64,000 nucleotides of DNA from CAMDKS01 sp964402975 (GCA_964402975.1 CAYOEM010000007.1:62001-126000), one strand, 5' to 3'. Shown: positions 14,748 through 23,949, counted from the first letter of the stretch. Made by a program: numbers and translations. Notes: generated from the sequence alone by a model not told the origin.

Positions 14748-16841
14748 ATGTCGATCACCCCTATCACCCGCGAAGTCAATGTGGCGGGAAAAACAATCAA
14801 GTTTGAATTCAATAAATATGCAAAACAAGCCAACTCCGTGATGGTATCCTGCGGAGACACCCAAGTCCTCGTTTGCGTCGTCGCTGCAGAGGAAGCTAAA
14901 GCCGATCAAGACTTCTTCCCACTGACTGTCGACTATTTTGAAAGAATGTATGCATCCGGAAGAATACCAGGCGGGTTTTTCAAACGAGAAACCAAACCAA
15001 CCGAACACGAGGTACTGACCTCCCGTGTTATTGACCGTCCTCTGAGACCGCTATTTCCAGAGCACTTCTTAGCTGACGTTCAGATAACTTGCACGACGGT
15101 ATCGTACGACCCTGATCACCACCCAGCGCCGTTAGCGGTTATGGGTGCAAGCACGGCTCTTATGATCTCAGACATCCCGTTTGATGGCCCCGTTGCTGCT
15201 CTGCGAGTCGGCATGAAGGACGGACAGTATATAATAGACCCCAAAGAGGGCGAAGCTGGCGATCTAGACCTTAACATCGCTGCAAAGCCAGGCGCTGTAC
15301 TGATGGTCGAAGCGGGAGCAAACTTCCTTTCGGAAGATCAACTGCTTGATGCCATCACCCATGCTCACAAGCTGATGGAACCAGTTTTTCAGATGCAGCA
15401 AGCCATCCAAAAAGAGATCGGCAAAGCAAAGCGTACTGTCAAAGCTCCAGATTGGGACAAGGACCTAGTCAAGAAGGTTAACGACATGGCTATGCCTTTG
15501 GTTAATAAAGCCTTCACAATTGCCAGCAAATCTGATCGTAAGAACGCCCTATCAACATTAACGAAAGACGTCCTAACGGCCGTTAACCCCGGAAACGATT
15601 CATCCGTCACCAAAATCGTCAAAAAAATTCTTGAAGACGTGCAATTTCGCAGCATGCGCGGAACGATTATCGAATCTCGTAAAAGAATCGACGGCCGCGG
15701 GCTCACAGACATTCGGCCAATCACTTGTGATGTCGGCGTCCTTAAACGCCCTCACGGCTCTGCTCTCTTTACACGCGGCGAAACGCAAGCATTGGCCACC
15801 GTCACATTGGGCGCTGCTGACGACGAGCAACGTCTGGATAATCTCGTGACGCCGAATGCCACCAAATCATTCATGCTGCACTACAATTTTCCTGGTTACT
15901 CAGTTGGCGAAGTTAAGCCGAACAGAGCACCTGGCAGACGCGAGGTTGGCCACGGGGCCTTAGCCGAACGCGCCTTAGCTCAGGTCATCCCAGACAAAAC
16001 AAGCTTTGGATACACCATCCGTCTCGTGTCCGAAATTTTGGAGTCTAACGGCTCATCCTCAATGGCTTCCGTTTGTGCGGGAACCATGGCACTTCTTAAA
16101 GCTGGAGTTCCTATTCAGGAGCCTGTTGCGGGAATTGCGATGGGTCTTATTAAAGAAGGCGACAAGTTCGCTATCCTCTCCGATATCCTCGGAGATGAAG
16201 ATCACCTAGGCGATATGGACTTTAAAGTATGTGGTGGCCAGAACGGCATCACTGCCCTACAGATGGATATCAAGATTGGTGGTTTGACACGCGATATTTT
16301 GAGTCAAGCCCTGAGCCAGGCACAAGCTGGGCGTAGACACATCCTCAGCAAAATGACGTCAGCCATAAATGCTCCAGGCGAAATTAGCGAATACGCTCCA
16401 CGCATATTCCAAGTCAAGATTAAGCCAGACCGCGTTCGCGATCTCATCGGACCGGGCGGTAAGAACATCAAGAAGATCGTGGCCGATACGGGCGTGAAAA
16501 TTGATGTAACCGATGACGGCATGGTAAGCATCGTTGCCATGGATGTAATCAGCGCCGAAGCGGCGAAGAAAATGATCCGCTCGGTAACGAGTGACCCTGA
16601 AATTGGCGCGATCTATCTCGGTGTCGTCAAAAAAATAATGGACTTTGGAGCATTTGTGGAGATCAAGCCAGGAACAGAGGGCTTGTGTCACATCTCCCAA
16701 CTTGACAACGCAAGAGTCGAGCGCACGGAAGATATCTGCAAAGAGGGCGAAGAGATGCTGGTGAAAGTTCTTGAGATTGACCGTCAGGGCAAGATCAAAC
16801 TTTCGCGAAAAGAAGCCCTTGGGAAAAAACCAACAGCTTAA
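14748..16841 (+). CDS. pnp: Polyribonucleotide nucleotidyltransferase (PNPase)
   Basis: A trimeric 3'-5' phosphorolytic exoribonuclease. The 697-aa product has two RNase PH domains (about 10-140 and 320-460) joined by a helical linker, the catalytic aspartates in 'SDILGDEDHLGDMDFK', a KH domain ('IGPGGKNIKKIVADTG', near 560) and a C-terminal S1 domain ('VKKIMDFGAFVEIKPGTEGL'). Length is normal. AAAGGAT lies upstream of the ATG. dut follows after 11 bases. Confidence 0.98.
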   Translation: MSITPITREVNVAGKTIKFEFNKYAKQANSVMVSCGDTQVLVCVVAAEEAKADQDFFPLTVDYFERMYASGRIPGGFFKRETKPTEHEVLTSRVIDRPLRPLFPEHFLADVQITCTTVSYDPDHHPAPLAVMGASTALMISDIPFDGPVAALRVGMKDGQYIIDPKEGEAGDLDLNIAAKPGAVLMVEAGANFLSEDQLLDAITHAHKLMEPVFQMQQAIQKEIGKAKRTVKAPDWDKDLVKKVNDMAMPLVNKAFTIASKSDRKNALSTLTKDVLTAVNPGNDSSVTKIVKKILEDVQFRSMRGTIIESRKRIDGRGLTDIRPITCDVGVLKRPHGSALFTRGETQALATVTLGAADDEQRLDNLVTPNATKSFMLHYNFPGYSVGEVKPNRAPGRREVGHGALAERALAQVIPDKTSFGYTIRLVSEILESNGSSSMASVCAGTMALLKAGVPIQEPVAGIAMGLIKEGDKFAILSDILGDEDHLGDMDFKVCGGQNGITALQMDIKIGGLTRDILSQALSQAQAGRRHILSKMTSAINAPGEISEYAPRIFQVKIKPDRVRDLIGPGGKNIKKIVADTGVKIDVTDDGMVSIVAMDVISAEAAKKMIRSVTSDPEIGAIYLGVVKKIMDFGAFVEIKPGTEGLCHISQLDNARVERTEDICKEGEEMLVKVLEIDRQGKIKLSRKEALGKKPTA

Positions 16842-16852
16842 CTCCAAGTTAA

Positions 16853-17284
16853 ATGATTTACCTTAAGACCAAACATCCTGAATATCTGCCGTCCTACGCG
16901 ACATCCGCGTCAGCGGCGGCAGATCTTCGGGCATCTTACGAGTGCGTCATCAATCCCGGCGAGAGAGGCCGCGTGGCCACTGGTGTCTGGATTGACCGTG
17001 TGGATTGGGACAAAGTTCCTGAGGGCATGATTCCTGAACTTCAAATTCGTGCACGTTCGGGACTAGCCTTCAAGCATGGGGTGATGCTCACCAATGGAGT
17101 GGGCACCGTCGATGCGGACTATCCAGATGAAATCGGCGTCCTGTTGTTCAACTCAGGCACAGAGCCATTCATTATTCAAAAAGGCGACAGAATTGCGCAG
17201 ATCACCCTGAATCTTGTGGCCCGTATCCCCCAACTTCCCTTAGGCGGCCAGAGGGCTGGGGGCTTTGGATCCACCGGAGTTTAG
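16853..17284 (+). CDS. dut: Deoxyuridine 5'-triphosphate nucleotidohydrolase (dUTPase)
   Basis: Hydrolyses dUTP to dUMP, keeping uracil out of DNA. The 143-aa product shows all five trimeric dUTPase motifs: 'ASAAADLRAS', 'IRARSGLAFKHGV', 'GVGTVDADYPDEIGV' with the catalytic Asp, 'KGDRIAQITL', and the C-terminal 'RAGGFGSTGV' lid. It lies 11 bases after pnp and is probably co-transcribed. Confidence 0.97.
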   Translation: MIYLKTKHPEYLPSYATSASAAADLRASYECVINPGERGRVATGVWIDRVDWDKVPEGMIPELQIRARSGLAFKHGVMLTNGVGTVDADYPDEIGVLLFNSGTEPFIIQKGDRIAQITLNLVARIPQLPLGGQRAGGFGSTGV

Positions 17285-17447
17285 ACATTTCCCCACTAGT
17301 TTCGAAGACTTTGGTCGACGGCAAGACTGGATTGGCAGATCTTAAGCCCCTGAAAAGACTGATCCTTTAAACCCCCTTCTGAAGTTTTACTTATTTTCGA
17401 CCGAACCCTCCTGAAGACAGTAACACGAGGGATTTCGGAGCACTTTT

Positions 17448-17993
17448 ATGACTAGTTCAAGACAACCCAATACACGCTTCACGTTCATCGTGATGGCAGT
17501 TGTCGCGCTACTATCAGCCTCATGTAATAGTTCAACTTGGACTGACCCCTTTGCCACGCCTCAGGTCGGTCAAAAGTTTTTCGTACCAGCCACGAGCCCA
17601 TCGGACAAAACAGCTAAAGCTGATTCGAATACTACCATCGAAGTACGAGCCACCTTCTTAAAATTGAGTGATAGAACAGGTGCTAGCCTGCCCTTTAAAT
17701 CAATCACCCTGATAAGCCACCAAGGATCTCGGGACGTATATACATCTGAGAAAATAGAACAAAACAACGCATCTGCTAACTGTAAGAGTATCGAGCGAGA
17801 TTATGTCGATTTTTTTAGAGTATATCCAGGCATGAGTGTCGTTTGTGGTGTAGAATTCACAAAGGCCCTAAGTGAATCTTCGGGCATCGTGTTTACAACC
17901 TCCGAAGGTAAAGATCTGGAGTTCACTAGTTGGGGAACCCAATGGTCGGAAATGAACGATTACAGGGTAGCCGTCTCGTCTTTTAGCTTGTGA
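17448..17993 (+). CDS. Lipoprotein of unknown function
   Basis: The 181-aa product has a signal peptide ('FIVMAVVALLSASCNSS', lipobox SASC) and a mature part with no recognised domain. Two cysteines (in 'SANCKSIERDYVDFFRVY' and 'MSVVCGVEF') could form a disulfide. The mature region looks beta-rich, suggesting a small immunoglobulin-like or jelly-roll fold, but this is a guess. GGAG lies before the ATG. The next lipoprotein gene begins 11 bases after its stop, so the two form a unit. Confidence 0.75.
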   Translation: MTSSRQPNTRFTFIVMAVVALLSASCNSSTWTDPFATPQVGQKFFVPATSPSDKTAKADSNTTIEVRATFLKLSDRTGASLPFKSITLISHQGSRDVYTSEKIEQNNASANCKSIERDYVDFFRVYPGMSVVCGVEFTKALSESSGIVFTTSEGKDLEFTSWGTQWSEMNDYRVAVSSFSL

Positions 17994-18004
17994 GGATTTG
18001 AATC

Positions 18005-19600
18005 ATGTCCGGATTTTTCAAGATCAAACGTACCGGTAACCTGATTGTTCATACACTTTTGGTGTTGTCATTCGGAGTCACGCCATCTTGTACCGAGACA
18101 AACTTCGCCGGAGGCGCTGCGAAGGTCAGCGCTCAGAAAAAAAAGAAACCAAGAGACTCAAGCTCTTCAGGACCACAGAGTCTTGATATGGACTTTTCTG
18201 GCGATAAGAAAATTGAGTCCGTCCAAAATTCCAAGATTTGGACTGCCACAAAAAACGGTAAAATCAGACGTTTCAGCGTCGAAGGCGACAAAGTTGAAAA
18301 ACTTGAGCTGGACGGAGGAAACATTAACGGTAGCGGTTATGGCATACGCACTTACCTCACGGAGGGTGGAGCCCTCGTTGGAGCACGCTTTCCGTACCTT
18401 TACTTTGTGGACCCTGTCGCCAAAACAGTCCAGAGTAAGAACATTGTGCCAAGTCCCGAACGTAACGATGACCGAATCTGTATTGCATCTTACTTAAAAG
18501 ACAGCAAAAGATACTTGATAGCCGTTTGGGGAAACGGTGATTTCATGGAAATACCGCTATCAGATAAAGCACCCTATGCGCCCCAGTGGGATCCCTTACC
18601 GGCAAAACAATCGGCGACGGGCTGGCCAGCTGGTTCCATGTGGGGATATAGCTGTTTTATCGATCAGCAGCAGAAAATATTCTATTCGCAAATGGGTGGC
18701 GCCACAGTACAAGGTCTTAATCTTAAAACCATGCAGTTAGTCACCGTTGACGTGACAGTACCTAACGCAAAATTCACGTCCGCTAATAGCGAAATCGCCA
18801 AGTACACGCAATCAGTTAAACGTTCGTCATATGCCGTATCTGGCGACTCGTATGGTAATCTTTTCAATCATCTGGTCAATGGCGTCAGTGATGGTTACAC
18901 TTCTGCACATGATAAGGTCTCTGATACCGTATGGTTTAGTCACAGGTCTGGACCATATGAAGGTCGCATTATGGTCATCGAGCGAAAATGCCTGACCTCG
19001 GAGCGAAACTGTACCAGCGCAAATTATCACCTTTATCCACCCATACCCCAAGTCCCCTCGCCAGCGATAGGACCAATCAGCGCCCTTAGGGACGGTCGGA
19101 TCGCCGGCTTGGTCAGAAACTCGGTTGGTAGCGTTTATACAATGAAACTAGCGGACCCCAAGAATATTAAAAGTGGTATTGAGTTTGTATTTGTTGGTAA
19201 TGCTGATGGTGATCCTTACATGTACACAGACTTCACTGGAGCGACCCTCTATATCAACGAGGCCGAGCAGACCTTCAAACCTGCTGATATGCCGAAATAT
19301 GCCGCAAGCAAACCTATAAAAATGGCTGTATTTAAGTGGGTACCGACCCCTGCTGCATCTGCGGCGGGTCTTGTTGTCGAATGGAAGAACATCAAGCTCG
19401 AAGCACGATGTTATTCCGGAACTACAAAGCCACCATTCGCAGAAGTAGTGAAAGTATACGACTCTGCCCAGGGCACTGCCTTGGATGTCGAGTCATGCAA
19501 GGCGCCAAATTACGAGTTCGTTGATATAAAACTTACTCAATTAAATAACGACACAAGTCTTTTGGGCGTGGATACGATCTCTGTTGGTTTCAAACAGTAA
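18005..19600 (+). CDS. Large lipoprotein of unknown function, beta-propeller-like
   Basis: The 531-aa product has a signal peptide ending 'SFGVTPSCTETN' (lipobox-like TPSC), a short Lys/Ser-rich linker, then a long beta-rich domain. Recurrent short units such as 'SKIWTATKNGKIRRFSVEGD', 'YLYFVDPVAKTVQSK' and 'IFYSQMGGATVQGLNLKT' look like blades of a propeller. The last 120 residues contain two cysteines and look like a separate beta domain. It is probably surface- or periplasm-exposed and expressed with the lipoprotein just upstream. No catalytic motif was seen. Confidence 0.7.
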   Translation: MSGFFKIKRTGNLIVHTLLVLSFGVTPSCTETNFAGGAAKVSAQKKKKPRDSSSSGPQSLDMDFSGDKKIESVQNSKIWTATKNGKIRRFSVEGDKVEKLELDGGNINGSGYGIRTYLTEGGALVGARFPYLYFVDPVAKTVQSKNIVPSPERNDDRICIASYLKDSKRYLIAVWGNGDFMEIPLSDKAPYAPQWDPLPAKQSATGWPAGSMWGYSCFIDQQQKIFYSQMGGATVQGLNLKTMQLVTVDVTVPNAKFTSANSEIAKYTQSVKRSSYAVSGDSYGNLFNHLVNGVSDGYTSAHDKVSDTVWFSHRSGPYEGRIMVIERKCLTSERNCTSANYHLYPPIPQVPSPAIGPISALRDGRIAGLVRNSVGSVYTMKLADPKNIKSGIEFVFVGNADGDPYMYTDFTGATLYINEAEQTFKPADMPKYAASKPIKMAVFKWVPTPAASAAGLVVEWKNIKLEARCYSGTTKPPFAEVVKVYDSAQGTALDVESCKAPNYEFVDIKLTQLNNDTSLLGVDTISVGFKQ

Positions 19601-19654
19601 AATTACGTTTGGTGTAATCAAATAATTGAGCTCGAGCCAGCGCCTGGAAAACTT

Positions 19655-21211
19655 TCAATGGCCGACTGATTTCGGTTGATTTTGGGGTGAGTATTTCGGT
19701 TTTAGCCTCTCAACGTCCTTGTCTAGGCAGATCGCCACCCGAGTTGATAGCTCACGAAAATCACTGATGGTATCGTCGTCTGGCCACAAGTAATCGTTTA
19801 AAATTCTCAACCCAAACGTCAAGAAGAAATCATCCTTAATCTCAGCCGTTATCTGCGACGTCATTATTGACTTGCCCGAAACCGAGGAGTCAAACTTCAT
19901 TTCTGCGAATGCGCCTTTGCCTGCGTTACCTTTAACCAGACCGTCACCAAATATTTTCGCATATCCTTCCAAATTTCCTGGCATCATAATATCCAGAAAT
20001 CCTGGTGGGATAAACCCAAACAAACCACCGCGAAATTTTGCCACTGGCACTTGCTGAAGTTTGCTTCGAAGCACAGTGGTTTGACCTTCGCGATAATCGA
20101 TAGACGCCTCAATCCCTTTATTTTCTATGGTCAAGCCATAAACGCTCGCCTTGAATCCTGAAATTGTCTTTCCATAAAATTCGGATGTAGACGCAGGGTC
20201 AAGGCCCCGGGAAAATACGGGTTCACCACTGCGACTTACCGGTATAAGCTGACCGTCTACCGTCTTGAAACGAAATTCTAAGGAGTTCTCGGCCAAATTA
20301 AAAATGCCTTTGATCAAGATTAGATCGTCTTTTGTTGTGACGACTGTCGAAGAGACAAAGCTTAGATCGTCTTTAATACTCTGGATATAATCACCCAAAT
20401 GTGGATACTGCTGCTTAATCTGACCAAGATTGAGCCGCAATTTAACCTGAACGTCCAAAAGCTCCCGACCTTTGCGCTGCTCCGGTTGGAATTTGATGGA
20501 AGGTTCCACCAAAGACGACAGCAGTTTAATACTCCCTGGAAACGTTTGGACCAAATCGTCCACATACTTACGCGCTAAACCCGAGACACCAGAAAAGACC
20601 TCCGACTTATTCGGAGTCAGGATACGCAAATTAGCGGGATCGATTATGGAAAGATAATTTTTGAACAAATTCCCGAAGAAATTTTGGTTAAACTCATCCA
20701 CAACTACAACACCTTCTGCCGTAACACCATAACCTCGCTCGGGGTCAGTTTTAATGGATGGATTTTCCTTGATCACAAATTGAAACAGCGCGTCTAAAAA
20801 ATTATTCGCTTGTAAATCTACGATAGGTCTCCGCACATAGTTGATGCGGTATGCTCCGGACTGCATCGTACTTTGAAAGGGAAAAGCGAAACCACGACCG
20901 CGAACCCTTACACCATACGTAGAATCAAGAAACTGATCAAAATCCAAATCCTCAACCGTTTCATTAGCGAAACGATATACGTCTTTAGCTTCTTTCGAGT
21001 AGTCAATGTTACGGAGGATGCGCACCTGGGCAGCTGTCAGCTTGTGAATCAAATCTATGCCTGTCTTGTTTGGACCAACGTCCCTCAGGGCATCAAGATT
21101 GGTGTATTGCTCTTTTCCTGACTTTGCAAATGCAACCAGCGCCGGGACGACCGTCATGGCGCTCAAGAGCAGGAGGTTTATGTAAAGTTTTTTTGAGAAC
21201 CCAAGAGCCAT
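19655..21211 (-). CDS. Secreted protein of unknown function
   Basis: The 518-aa product starts with a signal peptide ('LYINLLLLSAMTVVPALVAF') and has no cysteine cluster, repeat or catalytic motif that I recognise. Regularly alternating strands such as 'LRLNLGQIKQQYPHLGDY' and 'GIEASIDYREGQTTVLRSKL' suggest a beta-rich periplasmic or outer-membrane-associated protein. The start is uncertain: the ATG at 21211 gives a clean signal peptide but has no clear ribosome binding site; a TTG at 21295 would add 28 residues. It is convergent with the lipoprotein pair. Confidence 0.65.
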   Translation of the reverse strand: MALGFSKKLYINLLLLSAMTVVPALVAFAKSGKEQYTNLDALRDVGPNKTGIDLIHKLTAAQVRILRNIDYSKEAKDVYRFANETVEDLDFDQFLDSTYGVRVRGRGFAFPFQSTMQSGAYRINYVRRPIVDLQANNFLDALFQFVIKENPSIKTDPERGYGVTAEGVVVVDEFNQNFFGNLFKNYLSIIDPANLRILTPNKSEVFSGVSGLARKYVDDLVQTFPGSIKLLSSLVEPSIKFQPEQRKGRELLDVQVKLRLNLGQIKQQYPHLGDYIQSIKDDLSFVSSTVVTTKDDLILIKGIFNLAENSLEFRFKTVDGQLIPVSRSGEPVFSRGLDPASTSEFYGKTISGFKASVYGLTIENKGIEASIDYREGQTTVLRSKLQQVPVAKFRGGLFGFIPPGFLDIMMPGNLEGYAKIFGDGLVKGNAGKGAFAEMKFDSSVSGKSIMTSQITAEIKDDFFLTFGLRILNDYLWPDDDTISDFRELSTRVAICLDKDVERLKPKYSPQNQPKSVGH

Positions 21212-21412
21212 AATTATGGATCGGATAAGTCGACCTCGTATCTGAGAAATCCTAGATAAAGCAATTAATTCAGGGCCTTTAAAGAGTCTTTGCAATCACG
21301 ATTGATTCGTTTAATTCAAAAATAAGGGAGTGACGGGATCGCCAAAGATAGCTACCTTCTCTCTGGCGCCTGCTTGATAAACTGCGCTTTTTTGGACAGG
21401 AGACTCTCTCAC

Positions 21413-22417
21413 ATGATGCGACGTTTTCAGACAGTTTTAATGAGCACCATTTTAGCTACGCTTTTCTCTTCCGTGGGTCTATCCGAAACAAGATCGCAGC
21501 GATTTTTGTATCAGCTCTACGGCTATCCAAAGTCTACTGAGAACTGTCACGTGGAGGCCAGGCAACTAGCTGAGCGTTTTGCGTTATTGACTGGCACAAC
21601 TGCTACGGGTGAATGCAAGGCCATTCACGAATCATCCGTTGATATCTTCATATACTACTCTGGCAGTCAAGAATTACCCCTGGTTTCAACCTATCCCGAT
21701 ATGGCCATGCAAGACCGAATTCACATTTTCTCAACAGAGGTCTCATGTCAGGAATACCTTGCCAAGGAAGCAAGCTATTTTGAGTTTAAAACTGGACTCA
21801 CACCCTTTGTGACCTACTGTGTCCTTGATGAAACCTACTATGGTCTGAAATTCTGGGCTATACGGATTGATTCTTTTGGTACGCCTGAGGTGAAGCCTTT
21901 CTGGGCAGAATCATTTATGGTCGGACAAGTAGATGGAATGACTGAATCTGCGGCTGAGTCTTTGATAGCCGATACATTCAAACGATCTGGCATCGACGTC
22001 AGACGAGTGCACCTAAGAAATGATCCAAAGGGACTTCGTCAGTTTTCGATGCTTTATTACAACACAAAGCCCCTATCCATCGAGATTCAGGTGCTGGCGT
22101 CCACATTGGATAGCCGGGAACAGTGTCAAACTGAACTAGCGGCCGTCACATCTGTACTAAACACAACCACTCCAAATACCTTATTTTGCGCTGCAAATAA
22201 CTATATCAATGCATTTGAAGTCTTAGGCGTAGTTGAATTGACGTCATGGTATAAGTCAAAATTGACTGTGGAGTCTTTTAAGACTTATGCTGAGTGCTCG
22301 CAATCAAGGGATCAGGTTCTCGATATTTACCGAAACACCGTTGGTTTAAACGTTGCAACGGGCCTCTGTTACCGAACCGAGGGCGTCTGGCGGCTGAACC
22401 TTCTTGAGCGACGCTAA
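21413..22417 (+). CDS. Secreted protein with four cysteine-paired repeats
   Basis: No family is recognised. The 334-aa product has a signal peptide ('MMRRFQTVLMSTILATLF'). The mature part consists of four units, each a strand, a Cys, a helix of about 15 residues, a second Cys and another strand. The Cys-to-Cys gaps are 22, 23, 20 and 23 residues; units begin at 'ENCHVEARQLAERF', 'VSCQEYLAKEASYF', 'EQCQTELAAVTSVL' and 'AECSQSRDQVLDIY'. A disulfide within each unit is likely if the protein is periplasmic. AGGAG lies 10 bases before the ATG at 21413. The repeat is visible; function is unknown. Confidence 0.75.
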   Translation: MMRRFQTVLMSTILATLFSSVGLSETRSQRFLYQLYGYPKSTENCHVEARQLAERFALLTGTTATGECKAIHESSVDIFIYYSGSQELPLVSTYPDMAMQDRIHIFSTEVSCQEYLAKEASYFEFKTGLTPFVTYCVLDETYYGLKFWAIRIDSFGTPEVKPFWAESFMVGQVDGMTESAAESLIADTFKRSGIDVRRVHLRNDPKGLRQFSMLYYNTKPLSIEIQVLASTLDSREQCQTELAAVTSVLNTTTPNTLFCAANNYINAFEVLGVVELTSWYKSKLTVESFKTYAECSQSRDQVLDIYRNTVGLNVATGLCYRTEGVWRLNLLERR

Positions 22418-22440
22418 TTTTAGGTAAGCACTGACGGTAT

Positions 22441-22755
22441 TTAGTCAGGAGTGTAGACGCCGCCATTTTCTGCGCAGTTTTTAGCAGGGTCGAAGTTTAC
22501 ACCTTGGTAATAACGCAGGTAGACGGCATGATCTCCCTGTTTTTTAGCACAGGATCCAATACGCTGTTCAGTGGAACAGGCGTATCCGAGAACTCCGCCA
22601 TTTTTTGCACATTCTGCGGTTAAGTCGAGGGTTGGGCTTTCAATACATAGTCGGTAAATCGGTAAATTACATGCCGAGGGCGCCGCCATGGCGGCCGGGC
22701 AGCTCAGATAGGCTATGATGCCCAAAAAAATCCGTTTAGACGGTAAAGCATGCAA
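22441..22755 (-). CDS. Small secreted cysteine-rich protein
   Basis: The 104-aa product has a signal peptide ending 'CPAAMAAPSA' and six cysteines in the mature 80 residues. A short motif occurs twice: 'AECAKNGGVLGYAC' and 'KNCAENGGVYTPD' at the C-terminus. Paired with its convergent neighbour, which is also cysteine-patterned, it may work outside the cell membrane. No family recognised. Confidence 0.65.
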   Translation of the reverse strand: MHALPSKRIFLGIIAYLSCPAAMAAPSACNLPIYRLCIESPTLDLTAECAKNGGVLGYACSTEQRIGSCAKKQGDHAVYLRYYQGVNFDPAKNCAENGGVYTPD

Positions 22756-22825
22756 TGTAGGAATCCCCCTCTAAAACGGTAGCAACAGATCATGTTCATT
22801 GTCAACGACAACGGCCAAAAACGCT

Positions 22826-22857
22826 ATAAAAAAGGCACCCTTCGCAGGGTGCCTTTG
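22826..22857 (-). terminator. Terminator of the rpsR-rpmB operon (possibly bidirectional)
   Basis: AGGCACCCT and AGGGTGCCT pair perfectly around a TCGC loop, with a run of T following on the minus strand. It ends the ribosomal operon, 27 bases past its last stop. Confidence 0.9.
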
Positions 22858-22883
22858 ACTTTCACAAAAAAATTCTATCGAAG

Positions 22884-23063
22884 TTATTCTGCTTTCGTCT
22901 TCTTCTTTGTCACAGTCGAACCTACGGGCTTTGCAACCTTTGGCGCCGCGACTTTCTTAACAACACCAGTACCGGCGATCTTTGCACGAAGACGCGCTTT
23001 GGCTTTACGCCAAGCTTTGCGTTGACGCACTTTTGGTGTTCTTCGGCTATCTCCACGTCCCAT
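22884..23063 (-). CDS. Small very basic protein in a ribosomal operon
   Basis: The 59-aa product is about one-third Lys/Arg: 'MGRGDSRRTPKVRQRKAWRK' then 'KARLRAKIAG' and an Ala/Lys/Val tail. The opening 'MGRGD-RR' recalls the start of small ribosomal proteins of the THX type, but the rest does not match. Position directly after rpsR and rpmB, with a strong GGAGG 8 bases before the ATG at 23063, points to a ribosome-associated protein. The frame extends 17 codons upstream into the rpmB end, which is not used. Confidence 0.7.
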   Translation of the reverse strand: MGRGDSRRTPKVRQRKAWRKAKARLRAKIAGTGVVKKVAAPKVAKPVGSTVTKKKTKAE

Positions 23064-23083
23064 AAAACATTCCTCCCTACGGG

Positions 23084-23314
23084 TTATTTCAGTTTGAGGC
23101 CTTCGCGGCGGCAATAAGCGTCCAAACCAAGCTTGTCGATTGTTCGAATCGCTGACGCACTCACCTTGATAGACACAAACTTCTTCATCTCATCAGACCA
23201 AAAACGCTTGGTTTGAAGATTCGGAAGAAACCGGTGGTTTGTTTTAATGTTCGAGTGGGACACACGGTGTCCAACCAAAACGCCTTTGCCTGTTAATTCA
23301 CAACGCTTTGCCAT
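23084..23314 (-). CDS. rpmB: 50S ribosomal protein L28
   Basis: The 76-aa product has the L28 pattern: 'MAKRCELTGKGVLVGHRVSH', 'SNIKTNHRFLPNLQTKRF' and the C-terminal 'SIKVSASAIRTIDKLGLDAY'. Zinc-binding cysteines found in some L28 proteins are not present as a full set. It lies 3 bases after rpsR. Confidence 0.95.
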   Translation of the reverse strand: MAKRCELTGKGVLVGHRVSHSNIKTNHRFLPNLQTKRFWSDEMKKFVSIKVSASAIRTIDKLGLDAYCRREGLKLK

Positions 23315-23317
23315 GAG

Positions 23318-23728
23318 TTATTCCTCCTCACCAGCGTTTTTGCTTTCAGCGCTTTCTGCACGCTCAGCCGCAAAACGACCCTCATTTCGGTCGCCACCGC
23401 GGTCAAAACGACCACGACCGCCGAAATCACGGCCAGCGAGCATGACTGTTGCAGCAGCCATTTCACCAGTAAAGCCTCGTTCAGGGGCATGTGAAACAGA
23501 GTAATGCAAGATTCCCAAGAATCTAGCCTGCTTCACAGCAAGAGCGATTTGACGCTGTTGCTTGGCAGTTGCTCCCGAGATACGGCGAGGAATAATCTTA
23601 CCGCGCTCTGTAACAAATCGTTTCAAAACATCAGGATACTTGTAATCGATGACCAGGTTGGGGTCGAGCGTGCGCTTTTTGCGAGAAGCAAATCTGCGCT
23701 TGCGTCGTGGGCGTTCCACGTTTTCCAT
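23318..23728 (-). CDS. rpsR: 30S ribosomal protein S18 with Gly/Arg-rich C-terminal tail
   Basis: The core (about residues 15-85) matches S18: 'IDYKYPDVLKRFVTERGKII', 'PRRISGATAKQQRQIALAVK' and 'QARFLGILHYS'. The protein is 136 aa against about 75. The extra 45 residues contain Gly/Arg-rich stretches ('GRDFGGRGRFDRGGDRNEGR') and an acidic end, like RNA-binding RGG tails. GGAGG lies before the ATG. rpsR is separated here from its usual partners rpsF and rplI and grouped with rpmB. Confidence 0.93.
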   Translation of the reverse strand: MENVERPRRKRRFASRKKRTLDPNLVIDYKYPDVLKRFVTERGKIIPRRISGATAKQQRQIALAVKQARFLGILHYSVSHAPERGFTGEMAAATVMLAGRDFGGRGRFDRGGDRNEGRFAAERAESAESKNAGEEE

Positions 23729-23949
23729 TGGCTACCTCCGGAAAAAAAACCTTTTGTTAATCAAAACTCCACCATGGAGCCTTTTTCGGAAGGGGCACCT
23801 TACCCTAATGGCATCTTTCTTGTAAAGGCATAAAACCCTTGAAAATAGGGCTTTTACAGGTCATTCTGACCCGGCGCCCGTCCCAAATCCATTTGACAGC
23901 CATCGATGCACGAGACGGTCGCCACATTTATCAATAATTACGGGCTAAT

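Noticed and set aside
22792..23025. Plus-strand frame of 77 codons over the small basic ribosomal-operon gene
   Set aside because: Antisense shadow of the minus-strand gene and terminator; starts inside intergenic DNA without a ribosome binding site.
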